Positions 1 to 7,855 of a stretch of 64,000 bases of DNA are shown one piece after another. Every line of letters begins with the position of its first letter. Positions within the stretch are counted from its first letter, which is position 1. Origin of the DNA: Paraburkholderia domus (GTDB lineage Bacteria; Pseudomonadota; Gammaproteobacteria; Burkholderiales; Burkholderiaceae); the NCBI RefSeq assembly GCF_905220705.1, contig NZ_CAJNAT010000013.1, positions 1 through 64,000 on the forward strand, in the 5' to 3' direction. Under the pieces are notes generated by a model. That model saw only the letters and a list, made by a program, of their open reading frames with translations, was not told where the DNA came from and did no database searches. The position numbers and the translations under genes were made by a program.

Positions 1-1
1 G

Positions 2-424
2 CATGCGTTGAAGGAACTCACCGACAAGCTGGTCGAGAAGGGCATCGAGGTGAAGTACGCGATTCACCCGGTGGCCGGACGGATGCCGGGCCACATGAAC
101 GTGCTGCTCGCGGAAGCCGAAGTGCCGTACGACATGGTCTACGAAATGGACGACATCAACGGCGAGTTCGGACAGGTCGACGTGGTGCTGGTGCTCGGTG
201 CGAACGACGTGGTGAACCCGGCGGCGAAGAACGATCCAAAGTCGCCGATCGCGGGCATGCCGATCATTGAGGCGTACAAGGCGCGCACGGTCATCGTGAA
301 CAAACGTTCGATGGCCGCGGGCTACGCGGGCCTCGACAACGACCTGTTCTACATGGACAAGACGATGATGGTGTTCGGCGATGCCAAGAAAGTGATCGAG
401 GATATGGTGAAAGCGGCTGCATGA
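2..424 (+). CDS. pntB: NAD(P) transhydrogenase subunit beta, 3' end only
   Basis: This is the C-terminal part of the membrane-bound proton-translocating transhydrogenase beta subunit, which passes hydride between NADH and NADP+ using the proton gradient. The visible 140 or so residues are the soluble NADP(H)-binding domain III: the segments HPVAGRMPGHMNVLLAEA, DVVLVLGANDVVNPAA and IVNKRSMAAGYAGLDN are hallmarks of that domain, and the chain ends normally with VIEDMVKAAA. The gene enters from the left edge, so its membrane domain and true start lie outside. The reading frame is open from base 2, and the TTG at 8 is not a real start. The gene downstream is a broken, unrelated one. Confidence 0.95.
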   Translation, partial: HALKELTDKLVEKGIEVKYAIHPVAGRMPGHMNVLLAEAEVPYDMVYEMDDINGEFGQVDVVLVLGANDVVNPAAKNDPKSPIAGMPIIEAYKARTVIVNKRSMAAGYAGLDNDLFYMDKTMMVFGDAKKVIEDMVKAAA

Positions 425-521
425 CGTACCTTCCACGGCGCGTGGTTGGCTTCAATTGCCATCCAAATCTTGATCGAGTCGACGTCAGCAAGTTCCAATG
501 TCTGTACGCGAAGAGGGTTGC

Positions 522-713
522 ATGACGACTATTGATGCTACTGATATGGACGTGGAAGCGCTCGCGCTCTACCTCGAACAATCGGTCAAGGGATTTAGCG
601 GACCTGTGACCGCGCAAAATTCTCAGGCGGTCAGTCGAATCCCACTTTTTTGCTCAAGGCAGCAAGCGGCCAGTATGTCTTACGCCGGCAGCCGTCCGGA
701 CCGTTACTGAAAA
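522..713 (+). pseudogene. Phosphotransferase (APH/ACAD10-11 type) family gene, N-terminal remnant with frameshift
   Basis: The reading frame starting at ATG 522 gives MTTIDATDMDVEALALYLEQ and continues to GPVTAQ. Shifting frame at the A-run near 617 then gives KFSGGQSNPTFLLKAASGQ followed by YVLRRQPSGPLLKS. This is the N-terminal, ATP-binding lobe of the aminoglycoside-phosphotransferase-like family that is often found with acyl-CoA dehydrogenases. One missing A in the A-run explains the frame break. After LLKSE, near 713, similarity stops abruptly and the remaining roughly 270 residues of a normal protein are absent. It is therefore a dead fragment. The break could mark an old insertion or deletion. 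The identification is from remembered family motifs and is fairly secure. Confidence 0.75.
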
Positions 714-894
714 GTGAGCAAGATGGTAGCGCCATTGGCGCGCATGGCGGTGGCCGTCCTCGAAGAGCAAAGTGACCGGACTTTCAGGAGCAAATGATCC
801 GGCACGCAGCATGATGAGATCCGCTTGCAATGACCGATGATTCGCTCGCAGTCAGCCGAAATTGCGTGGAGAAACCGCGATCGGCCGACTGGCA
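714..894. other. Noncoding stretch next to a truncated gene
   Basis: I see no convincing gene here. It starts where the phosphotransferase remnant breaks off and ends at the stop codon of the chemoreceptor gene. It could be the residue of a lost mobile element, because it joins two abnormal genes, but I recognise no terminal inverted repeats and no transposase fragment. Confidence 0.3.
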
Positions 895-2106
895 TCACAT
901 CACGCTGAAGACCGCCACAGCCGCATTGAGTTTAAGCGCCTGATCCTGCAACGATTGCGCTGCGGCGGCGGCCTCTTCGACGAGCGCGGCGTTTTGCTGC
1001 GTGACTTCGTCCATTTGCGTGACCGCCTGTCCAACCTGGTCGATACCCTTGCTTTGCTCGTCCGATGCTGCTGCAATCTCGCTCATGATGCCGGTCACAC
1101 AAGATACGGCGTGAATAATCTCCTGCATCGTGCGCCCGGCTTCACCGACAAGCTCAGTACCTGCTGCGACACGCACAACCGATGTCCCTATCAATTCCTT
1201 GATTTCCTTGGCGGCACTGGACGAGCGCTGAGCGAGCGCTCGAACTTCCTGCGCGACGACGGCGAAACCCCGCCCCTGTTCGCCTGCGCGTGCCGCTTCA
1301 ACCGCAGCGTTGAGCGCGAGGATGTTGGTCTGGAAGGCGATGCCCTCAATTATTCCAATGATGTCGGCGATCCGCGCGGAGCTCTCGCTGATCTCGCCCA
1401 TTGTTCCTACCACGCGCTCCACAACCTCATTACCGCGGGCTGCAATGTCAGACGCGCTGCCAGCCAGGGCAGTCGCATGACGTGCATTGTCGGCATTGTG
1501 ACGGACGGCGCCCGTCAATTGCTCCATGCTTGCGGCCGTTTCTTCGAGTGACGCTGCCTGCTGCTCTGTGCGAGAGGACAGGTCAATGTTTCCTGCCGCG
1601 ATCTGTTTCGTCGCGGACCCGATAGCCTCACTGCTTGACCGTACTCCGCCCACGATATTGATCAGACTATCGTTCATGTGCTTGAGGGCAGTCAGCAACT
1701 CGCTTGTTTCGTCGTGCCCAGTTACGGAGATTGTCGACGTCAGGTCGCCGGATGCCACGGTTTCCGCAACCTTCACCGCTTCCGAAAGCGGGTTTGTAAT
1801 CGAACGTATCAGCATCCAGCAAGTCAGCACGGCGGCGCAGAGGGTGAATCCTGTCACAAGCCCGTTCACCACCATGAACCGTTTGACCATGTGATGCGCC
1901 TCGACGTATTCGTGCTGAACCTCGTCGATCTGCGGATTGGCCCCTTTGAGTTGACCAGGACCAACCACGCGATCGTTGTAAATGGTCTCGATCGAAGCAT
2001 CGGCCTGCAGAAGGCGGATGCTGCCCATAACAGAAGTCAGCAACACGAGTGCAAGCAGAACAGCAACAAGTGTGATCAATCGGGTCTTGATGCGGAATTT
2101 GTTCAC
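895..2106 (-). CDS. Methyl-accepting chemotaxis protein with reduced periplasmic domain
   Basis: A 403-residue chemoreceptor that would signal through CheA/CheW. In order: a cytoplasmic start (MNKFRIKTRL), a first membrane helix at about 11-30, a short periplasmic stretch, a second helix at about 77-100, a HAMP domain (SITNPLSEAVKVAETVASGDL) and a long coiled-coil signalling domain. The CheA/CheW-contact hairpin tip is intact (IIGIIEGIAFQTNILALNAA, then EAARAGEQGRGFAVVA). The periplasmic part is only about 46 residues, against roughly 150 in Tar-like receptors. It reads as the first and last pieces of a four-helix bundle joined directly, so an internal deletion is likely. The chain ends at FSVM without a CheR/CheB-tethering pentapeptide. 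The start is GTG with no strong ribosome site. Confidence 0.9.
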   Translation of the reverse strand: MNKFRIKTRLITLVAVLLALVLLTSVMGSIRLLQADASIETIYNDRVVGPGQLKGANPQIDEVQHEYVEAHHMVKRFMVVNGLVTGFTLCAAVLTCWMLIRSITNPLSEAVKVAETVASGDLTSTISVTGHDETSELLTALKHMNDSLINIVGGVRSSSEAIGSATKQIAAGNIDLSSRTEQQAASLEETAASMEQLTGAVRHNADNARHATALAGSASDIAARGNEVVERVVGTMGEISESSARIADIIGIIEGIAFQTNILALNAAVEAARAGEQGRGFAVVAQEVRALAQRSSSAAKEIKELIGTSVVRVAAGTELVGEAGRTMQEIIHAVSCVTGIMSEIAAASDEQSKGIDQVGQAVTQMDEVTQQNAALVEEAAAAAQSLQDQALKLNAAVAVFSVM

Positions 2107-2225
2107 GGCGATTTACGTGCGGAAATGACCAAAAAATGCCGCCTCGCACATGCGGGCGGCCTTGGGTGCCGACTGCCTGACAAGCCCCGCGACGGCAACG
2201 CTGCGCGCCGCGCGGGGTGCCGGCT

Positions 2226-3410
2226 TTAGAAGGAGTGGCGAATGCCGAGCATGCCGGCAGCGGTGTTCATGCCGACTGCGGTAGGCTGACCGTAGACAAG
2301 CTCCTGGTTCATCGCGCCACGGTTCGACACGTAGCCGAGCTCGGCGTAGAGCAGGGTGCTCTTTGACAGGTTGTAGTCGGCGCCCAGTACATACGCGGTC
2401 GACTGATTTTGCGAGTGCTTCTCGTCCTTCACATAGTAGACGCCCGACGTGATATCGAACGCGGGTGAGAAGCGATACCCGATGCCACCGGTCAGCATAT
2501 TGAAATCCCCCGATACGGCGAAAATCTTGGGATTACCGTTCTCGTTTGCCGGGTTGCGTCCGTTGCTGAAGGACCCGGAGACTGACAGTCCGCGCCACGT
2601 GTACTTCGCGCCAAAGTAGACGAAGCGGTTGTTGTTCAGGCCGGTTGCCGGGACTGCGGTGGTGGGCGCTGCATAGGTATAGGGACTGGCGTCGTGGCCG
2701 TTGTAGTAGACGGCTGCGGCATTCAGGCCGTAGTTCGAATACTTGAGCACGGCCGACTCACGCGTGCCGCCCTGGATCTGGCCGGCCACTCCGCCCGGTG
2801 CGTATTCCAACGCGGCTGATACGCCGTAAAACGACGGCGAATTGTAGACCAGCGCATTGCTGTCATACAGCGCGCCGATCTGGCCATTCGTGCTGTTGCC
2901 GGGCCACCCGCCCACCGTGTTCATGGTGAGCCACGCGGTCAGGACGCTACCGAAGAACTGCGCATTGCGTACGTCTGTGTCCGCGAACGCGTAGGCCATC
3001 GGTGCGAGCTGCCGACCCGCGTCAATCCGGCCAAAGGGCCCCGATACGCCGACCGCTGCGATCTGGTTGAACAGTGCAGGGGTGCCCGGGGTATCGCTCA
3101 GCTGGAACTTGCCGGTGCCACTGTCAAACGACCCCTGGAGCCGGAAGTTGATCTTGTAGCCGCCGCCGATGTCCTCCGTCCCCTTCAAGCCGTAGATGCT
3201 GGAGTAGATGCCGCCGTCCTTGAGCCGGAACACGGATCCTGTGTTCGGGTTAAGTTTGCTGTTCGGGAGGAAGGGAGCGGCTCCTGAGGCTGAGGTGTTC
3301 TGCCAGAGCAGGCCTGAGTCGACTGTGCCGTACAGCGTAACGGATGATTGGGCGTGTGCGGCACCAGCACATGCCAAAAGTGCTACACACCCGGTGATTC
3401 TCAACTTCAT
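2226..3410 (-). CDS. Gram-negative porin (Burkholderia OmpC-like), copy 1
   Basis: Outer-membrane trimeric porin, 394 residues. The start ATG at 3410 has AGGAGACC just upstream. The first 20 residues are a signal peptide cleaved after AGAAHA, and the mature barrel begins QSSVTLYGTVDSG, the usual opening of this family. Beta-barrel strands recur throughout, and the chain ends LGIRHSF with the terminal Phe needed for BAM recognition. It lies downstream of, and on the same strand as, a MalT-like LuxR regulator (451 bp gap). A close paralogue at 17622-18746 has the same neighbour. The shared context suggests control by the neighbouring regulator and a role in uptake of a specific small substrate, though the substrate is not readable from sequence. 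Confidence 0.95.
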   Translation of the reverse strand: MKLRITGCVALLACAGAAHAQSSVTLYGTVDSGLLWQNTSASGAAPFLPNSKLNPNTGSVFRLKDGGIYSSIYGLKGTEDIGGGYKINFRLQGSFDSGTGKFQLSDTPGTPALFNQIAAVGVSGPFGRIDAGRQLAPMAYAFADTDVRNAQFFGSVLTAWLTMNTVGGWPGNSTNGQIGALYDSNALVYNSPSFYGVSAALEYAPGGVAGQIQGGTRESAVLKYSNYGLNAAAVYYNGHDASPYTYAAPTTAVPATGLNNNRFVYFGAKYTWRGLSVSGSFSNGRNPANENGNPKIFAVSGDFNMLTGGIGYRFSPAFDITSGVYYVKDEKHSQNQSTAYVLGADYNLSKSTLLYAELGYVSNRGAMNQELVYGQPTAVGMNTAAGMLGIRHSF

Positions 3411-3861
3411 GCGGTCTCCTGTGCAACGTTGTTCTAACGAGAGGCACCACGGCCTGGTTTCATGAAGGCCACGTTGCATCTGGGTCGAGAGCATACGTAC
3501 TCGTGCCGCAGCCGCCTCCCCCTCGCAGAAGGGGGGCGGGTTTTCAGGAATACCGTGATGGCATAAACACCGGCCGACCCTTCATATCAAGGTCCACGGT
3601 CGCTGGAAGACCCTGATCTCATGCTTCGTATCCCGTACCATCCCGCCCGAGTGTTGTACTTACGTGACAAACGACAGGACGAGATGGCGGTTGGTTCATT
3701 CACGGAGCTATCCGTTTTCGTGGCGATCCTGCATGAAACTTCAGGGCGCGACGAGGCCGACGCAAAAGGCTCGCGCATCGTGGCGTATCGTGGCGTATTG
3801 GCGGCACTAGTCCGAGAAGCGTGGCGGGAGAAGGGCGGTGCCCAGGCGCACTATGGGACGC
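3411..3861. other. 451-bp intergenic region between regulator and porin
   Basis: No credible gene. It holds the porin ribosome site next to 3410 and a C-run/G-run hairpin at 3512-3540 followed by a TTCAGGAATACCG tail that recurs near 22800. A short stretch near 3690-3730 reads FTELSVFVAI on the plus strand, which resembles a LysR N-terminus, but it loses similarity after ten residues and was not called. Confidence 0.5.
3512..3557. repeat. C-run/G-run hairpin element with conserved tail (copy A)
   Basis: CCGCCTCCCCCT pairs with GGGGGGCGGG across a short loop and is followed by TTTTCAGGAATACCG. Nearly the same tail follows a similar hairpin at 22780-22816. It lies upstream of the porin gene. 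It could act as an attenuator, a terminator or a regulator site. It lacks the T-run of a classical terminator. Confidence 0.5.
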
Positions 3862-6525
3862 TCAGGCGGCTTCCAGCAGCAGGCCCATGAGTTGAGCCCG
3901 GCGAACGATCTGCTTGCGTGACGTCGCGTCGAGCTTGAGGAAGAGGTTCTTCATATGCCACTTCACTGTTTCCTGGCCAATCCCCATGGCGAATGCGATT
4001 TCCTTATTGGTGAGATGACGGGTGACTAGCTCCAGCACGTCACGTTCCTTCGGTGTCAGAGCCATACTTGGGGTCGCACGCAAGCCATCATGACGCTCGG
4101 GCACGGGTGCATTGGCCACCGTCGACGATTGCTGTTCGGGCGGCGAGGAAGGGCTCGCGGCGCCGTCGGCTGCGTCCATCCACAGGGCAACGGCGGGATG
4201 CAGGTCGAGAGGTACCAGCTTCATCCCGCACGCCACGCCAAGACCCACGGCCTCGCGCAGAAGCGCGGTAGACGTTTCCCCGATGCGATCCAGAACAAAG
4301 GCGCGCAACGTCATGATATCGACGCGCGCCGCACCGAGCCGCATCTCTTCGGCAACCCCCTGCGCGCGAGTGAGCGCATGCTTGGCTGCACGCCAGTCCT
4401 GAGCGGCGATAGCCACGTAAGCATGGCTAATATCCTGATGTAAGACCAGGGTGCGACGCGTGATGGGCGCATCTGACACCGTGTGCGCGGCGACGATTCG
4501 GTCGAGCTGCTCGACAAGCGTCTGGCATGTCGCGGAACGGAAGCAGCCACTATGTAACCGGATCTGCTCCGTCAGGCTTGCCACGCGCAGCCTCGGCATG
4601 TTGCGCGCGGCGCCAATGGCATCGAGTATTCCAAGCAGGTCGATGGCGCGATGCTCCATACCCGCCGCGACTGCAACACGCGCTGCTGTGCGGTACGCGA
4701 GGATCACGGCGTCGGGTGTTCCCCCGCGTTCGAGTACGTCCAGGCGGTTTGCCAGCAAGGCTGTCGCTTCCTCGAAGTCGCCTCGTTTGAATCGGGTCGC
4801 GGCGAGAAGCGCTGCAATCATGCAGGAGAACGGGTGCCGCCGGCCAAGGTCGTTGTCGGCACGGTCGAGCGCGGGGCGCAGTGCGCGCTCCGCCAGCAAA
4901 AATTGCCCCTCGAACAGATACCCAAGGCCGGTCATGTAGTCGCGCCATCGACTCACGTATCGGCACGCGGCGCTGGTTTTGCCGTGCGGTGCGCGCCGCT
5001 GCAACTGACGGGCCGCCGCGTAATCGCCGTTCATCAATGCTCGCGCGGCAAGCCGGTTTGCGTGCACCTGTTGCAGCCACGCGTCGCCTACCGGGGAAGT
5101 CTCCCCCCACTTCTCCATCAGACATTCTGCGCGGTCCGGCTCGTCAGCGAAATAGGCGGCAGCGCTCAGGATCAGATCGATCTCATAGCGTGTCGCCTCG
5201 TCTGGCCGCATGCTGAGGAGAACGGCTTGAGCCTGTGCCTCGGCGTCCTGGTGCCGGTCGCTCATGGCGAGTGCCCATGCGATCGCGATGCGCAACTGTG
5301 GATGCCGGTCCAGCACCGCCTCAGGCAACCATTCGCGCCACTCGGCCACATCAACAAGGTGGCCCTGGGTGACGGCTTCATGCAAGCTACGTTGCACGAG
5401 TCTATAGGCTGTCTCCTCTTCGCCACATGCCAGTGCGTGCCGCGCTGCCGCCACGGTCATGCCATGGTCGGCCAACCACTGCATGGCACGTTTATGCAGG
5501 CAAGTCAGCTCGGCGTGGGGCAGATCAGCGACATTCTCGCGCAGCACCTCGCGCGCCATGGCGTGCAGACGGTACCAGCCGCTGCGACCCTGCGCGTTGC
5601 AAAGAAGCGGGGTTTCACCTGCAAGGCGCAATAGCCGTTGCCTTGCATCGGGGAACCCGGAGAGCGCAGAGCAGAGGTCCCCATGCAACAGGTCGACGAT
5701 CGAGATGAGCGTGAGAAAGCGGATGTCGTCGCTGTTGAGCCGCTCAAAAAGTGCGCTCACGAAGCGCCTCTGGATGCCACCGGTGCTGCTTGCGAAAGCG
5801 TCGATACCGGCAGATGGATCGTGTGTATCGGCGATCGCGTCGAGCGCGAGTTGCAGGCCGAGTGGCCACCCTTCGGTGATGTCGTGCAATCTTGCACTTG
5901 TATCTGCATCGACATCGGCACCAAACCGGCTGCCGATCAGGGCGATGGTTTCATCGAGGCGAAAGCGAAGCGTCGCGGCGTCCACGGCCGTACACGTGCC
6001 ATAGGGGATCAAGCGCGCGATAAGCTTGTCGTATCCGCCACGCGAGGCAAACACGACACGCAGATTGGCGGGCAGATTCTCGAACAGGTAAACCAGCACT
6101 TCCTGGCTCGCCTGCGGAAGTGGCGCCGCTTCGTCGAGAATCAGAACGATATCGAGTGCCGTGCGGGCGACCTCGGCCAGCCAGGCCGTGATCGCTTCGA
6201 GCGGCGCATCGGGCGCTGCGCCACCTTCGAGTAAGTGTTTCCCAAATGCTGCCCGCCCGGAACCCGCGCGGACAGCAAGCATCAGTCCCATGAACAGACG
6301 CCTCGGGTCGTCGCGTCCGTCAAGCGAGAGCCACGCCACGACGCAGCCACGCATCAGTTGCTCGTGGCGCCATTGAGCCAGGAGCGATGTCTTGCCGAAG
6401 CCTGGTGGCGCCTGCACGATCGCCACCGGCCGGTCGCGAAAGCGCTCGCCATTGGAGCTCAGGCGCGTGCGGGCAAGCAGGTGCCGTGGGGCTCGTGGTG
6501 GACTGATCTTAAGGGTGAGTTCCAT
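3862..6525 (-). CDS. MalT-like LuxR-family ATP-dependent transcriptional regulator, copy 1
   Basis: An 887-residue STAND-type regulator. The N-terminus has an NTPase with Walker A at about 39-46 (APPGFGKTS) and a Walker-B-like DIVLILDEA near 150. A long alpha-solenoid/TPR-like middle follows, and the C-terminal 60 residues are a LuxR DNA-binding domain (LTPKERDVLELVTRHLTNKE, then TVKWHMKNLFLKLDATSRKQ). Such proteins normally oligomerise on binding an inducer plus ATP and activate uptake or catabolic genes. The start ATG at 6525 places the conserved PPRAPRHLLARTRL segment right at the N-terminus. It is paralogous to 14734-17466 over its whole length. Each copy is followed by a porin on its own strand, so porin control is the obvious hypothesis. 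Confidence 0.93.
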   Translation of the reverse strand: MELTLKISPPRAPRHLLARTRLSSNGERFRDRPVAIVQAPPGFGKTSLLAQWRHEQLMRGCVVAWLSLDGRDDPRRLFMGLMLAVRAGSGRAAFGKHLLEGGAAPDAPLEAITAWLAEVARTALDIVLILDEAAPLPQASQEVLVYLFENLPANLRVVFASRGGYDKLIARLIPYGTCTAVDAATLRFRLDETIALIGSRFGADVDADTSARLHDITEGWPLGLQLALDAIADTHDPSAGIDAFASSTGGIQRRFVSALFERLNSDDIRFLTLISIVDLLHGDLCSALSGFPDARQRLLRLAGETPLLCNAQGRSGWYRLHAMAREVLRENVADLPHAELTCLHKRAMQWLADHGMTVAAARHALACGEEETAYRLVQRSLHEAVTQGHLVDVAEWREWLPEAVLDRHPQLRIAIAWALAMSDRHQDAEAQAQAVLLSMRPDEATRYEIDLILSAAAYFADEPDRAECLMEKWGETSPVGDAWLQQVHANRLAARALMNGDYAAARQLQRRAPHGKTSAACRYVSRWRDYMTGLGYLFEGQFLLAERALRPALDRADNDLGRRHPFSCMIAALLAATRFKRGDFEEATALLANRLDVLERGGTPDAVILAYRTAARVAVAAGMEHRAIDLLGILDAIGAARNMPRLRVASLTEQIRLHSGCFRSATCQTLVEQLDRIVAAHTVSDAPITRRTLVLHQDISHAYVAIAAQDWRAAKHALTRAQGVAEEMRLGAARVDIMTLRAFVLDRIGETSTALLREAVGLGVACGMKLVPLDLHPAVALWMDAADGAASPSSPPEQQSSTVANAPVPERHDGLRATPSMALTPKERDVLELVTRHLTNKEIAFAMGIGQETVKWHMKNLFLKLDATSRKQIVRRAQLMGLLLEAA

Positions 6526-6606
6526 CGTGACGGGTAGTTTGATGCTCTCGAATGCGGCGATTCTGGCAGTTACCTGTACGTGGCGGGAGCCCTCGGTTCT
6601 CGGCGG

Positions 6607-7794
6607 CTATTGAAGATTTTCGAAGATGGCCGCGATACCTTGACCGCCACCGATGCACATGGTCACCAGCGCGAAGCGCCCATTAACGCGCTTCAGTTCA
6701 TGGAGAGCCTTGACGGTGATCAGCGCGCCTGTTGCGCCGATCGGGTGACCCAGTGAAATACCGGAGCCATTGGGATTCACCTTGGCAGCGTCGAGCTGGA
6801 GTTCTTGTGCGACGGCGCAGGCTTGTGCCGCGAATGCTTCGTTTGCCTCGATCACGTCGATATCGTGAATACTCAGGCCCGCACGTTCGAGCGCGATGCG
6901 CGTAGCAGGCACGGGACCGATGCCCATGTAGAGCGGATCCACGCCGGCATGAGCGTAGGACACGAGGCGGGCGAGAGGCTTGACCCCGCGTTGTTCCGCA
7001 GCACCGCGCTCCATCATCAGGACCGCGGCGGCGGCGTCATTGATACCGGATGCGTTGCCTGCTGTTACGGTGCCACCGGTCTTCTGGAAAGCGGGCCGCA
7101 TGCCGGAAAGGTCGTCAAGGGAGACGTCCGGACGCACGTGTTCGTCCGTGTCGAACGACACTTCCTTTCCCTTCACTTTACGTGTCACAGGAACAATCTG
7201 CTCCTTGAAGCGCCCTTCGGCGATCGCATGTGCCGCGCGGCGGTGCGATTCCATCGCCAACGCGTCCTGCTGTTCGCGCGTGATGCCATATTTCTGGGCG
7301 ACGTTTTCTGCCGTGATCCCCATCGGTACAGTATGGAAGGGATCGTTCAGTGCGCCGAGCATCATGTCGACCAGACGCGCATCGCCCATCCGAACGCCAA
7401 AGCGTGCGTCGGGGGTGATGTACGGCGCACGGCTCATGTTTTCTGCGCCGCCACCTATGGCAACGTCGGCGTCACCTAGCAGAATGGCCTGCGCGGCGGA
7501 GATAATGGCCTGTAGTCCGGAGCCGCACAGACGGTTCACGGTCAGTGCCGGCGCTGACTCGGAGACACCGCCGTTAATGGCGGCCACACGTGCCATGTAC
7601 ATGTCTTTGGGTTCAGTCGCAATCACATTGCCGAAAACCACATGCCCTACCTGATCGCCGGCAACGTTGGACCGTGCCAGCACCTCTCGCACGACAAGGG
7701 CTGCAAGCTCTGTCGGCGGTACGTCTTTCAGGCTTCCGCCGAATTTCCCAATGGCGGTGCGCACACCGCTCACAATAACGACTTCTCTTTGCAC
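6607..7794 (-). CDS. bktB: Acetyl-CoA acyltransferase / beta-ketothiolase (BktB type)
   Basis: A 395-residue thiolase that cleaves or condenses 3-ketoacyl-CoA, probably including C5 substrates as in Cupriavidus BktB. The nucleophilic Cys is at residue 90 in NRLCGSGLQAI. The other catalytic elements are EANEAFAAQ, the His in GSGISLGHPIGATG and the second Cys in CIGGGQGIAA. The start is GTG at 7794 with AAGGAG about six bases upstream, and this gives the expected MQREVVIVSGVRTAIG N-terminus. It is the third gene of a minus-strand set, after acyl-CoA dehydrogenase and ETF-QO, so it fits the last step of beta-oxidation. It can also feed polyhydroxyalkanoate synthesis through the phaC gene 11 kb away. 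Confidence 0.93.
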   Translation of the reverse strand: MQREVVIVSGVRTAIGKFGGSLKDVPPTELAALVVREVLARSNVAGDQVGHVVFGNVIATEPKDMYMARVAAINGGVSESAPALTVNRLCGSGLQAIISAAQAILLGDADVAIGGGAENMSRAPYITPDARFGVRMGDARLVDMMLGALNDPFHTVPMGITAENVAQKYGITREQQDALAMESHRRAAHAIAEGRFKEQIVPVTRKVKGKEVSFDTDEHVRPDVSLDDLSGMRPAFQKTGGTVTAGNASGINDAAAAVLMMERGAAEQRGVKPLARLVSYAHAGVDPLYMGIGPVPATRIALERAGLSIHDIDVIEANEAFAAQACAVAQELQLDAAKVNPNGSGISLGHPIGATGALITVKALHELKRVNGRFALVTMCIGGGQGIAAIFENLQ

Positions 7795-7855
7795 GTTGCA
7801 CTCCTTGATCTAGATGGCGCTCGCGGGCATCGTTTTCGACGTCCCGCGTATCGAA

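Noticed and set aside
714..894. Insertion-sequence end beside the phosphotransferase remnant
   Set aside because: I could not find terminal inverted repeats, a target-site duplication or a transposase fragment, so the idea is only a suggestion.
862..1551. 229-codon plus-strand frame opposite the chemoreceptor
   Set aside because: The chemoreceptor signalling domain is unmistakable on the minus strand; this is its shadow.
3621..3890. 89-codon plus-strand frame with a LysR-like FTELSVFVAI stretch
   Set aside because: Only about ten residues resemble LysR and the rest does not. It also overlaps the regulator stop. Too little to call even a remnant.
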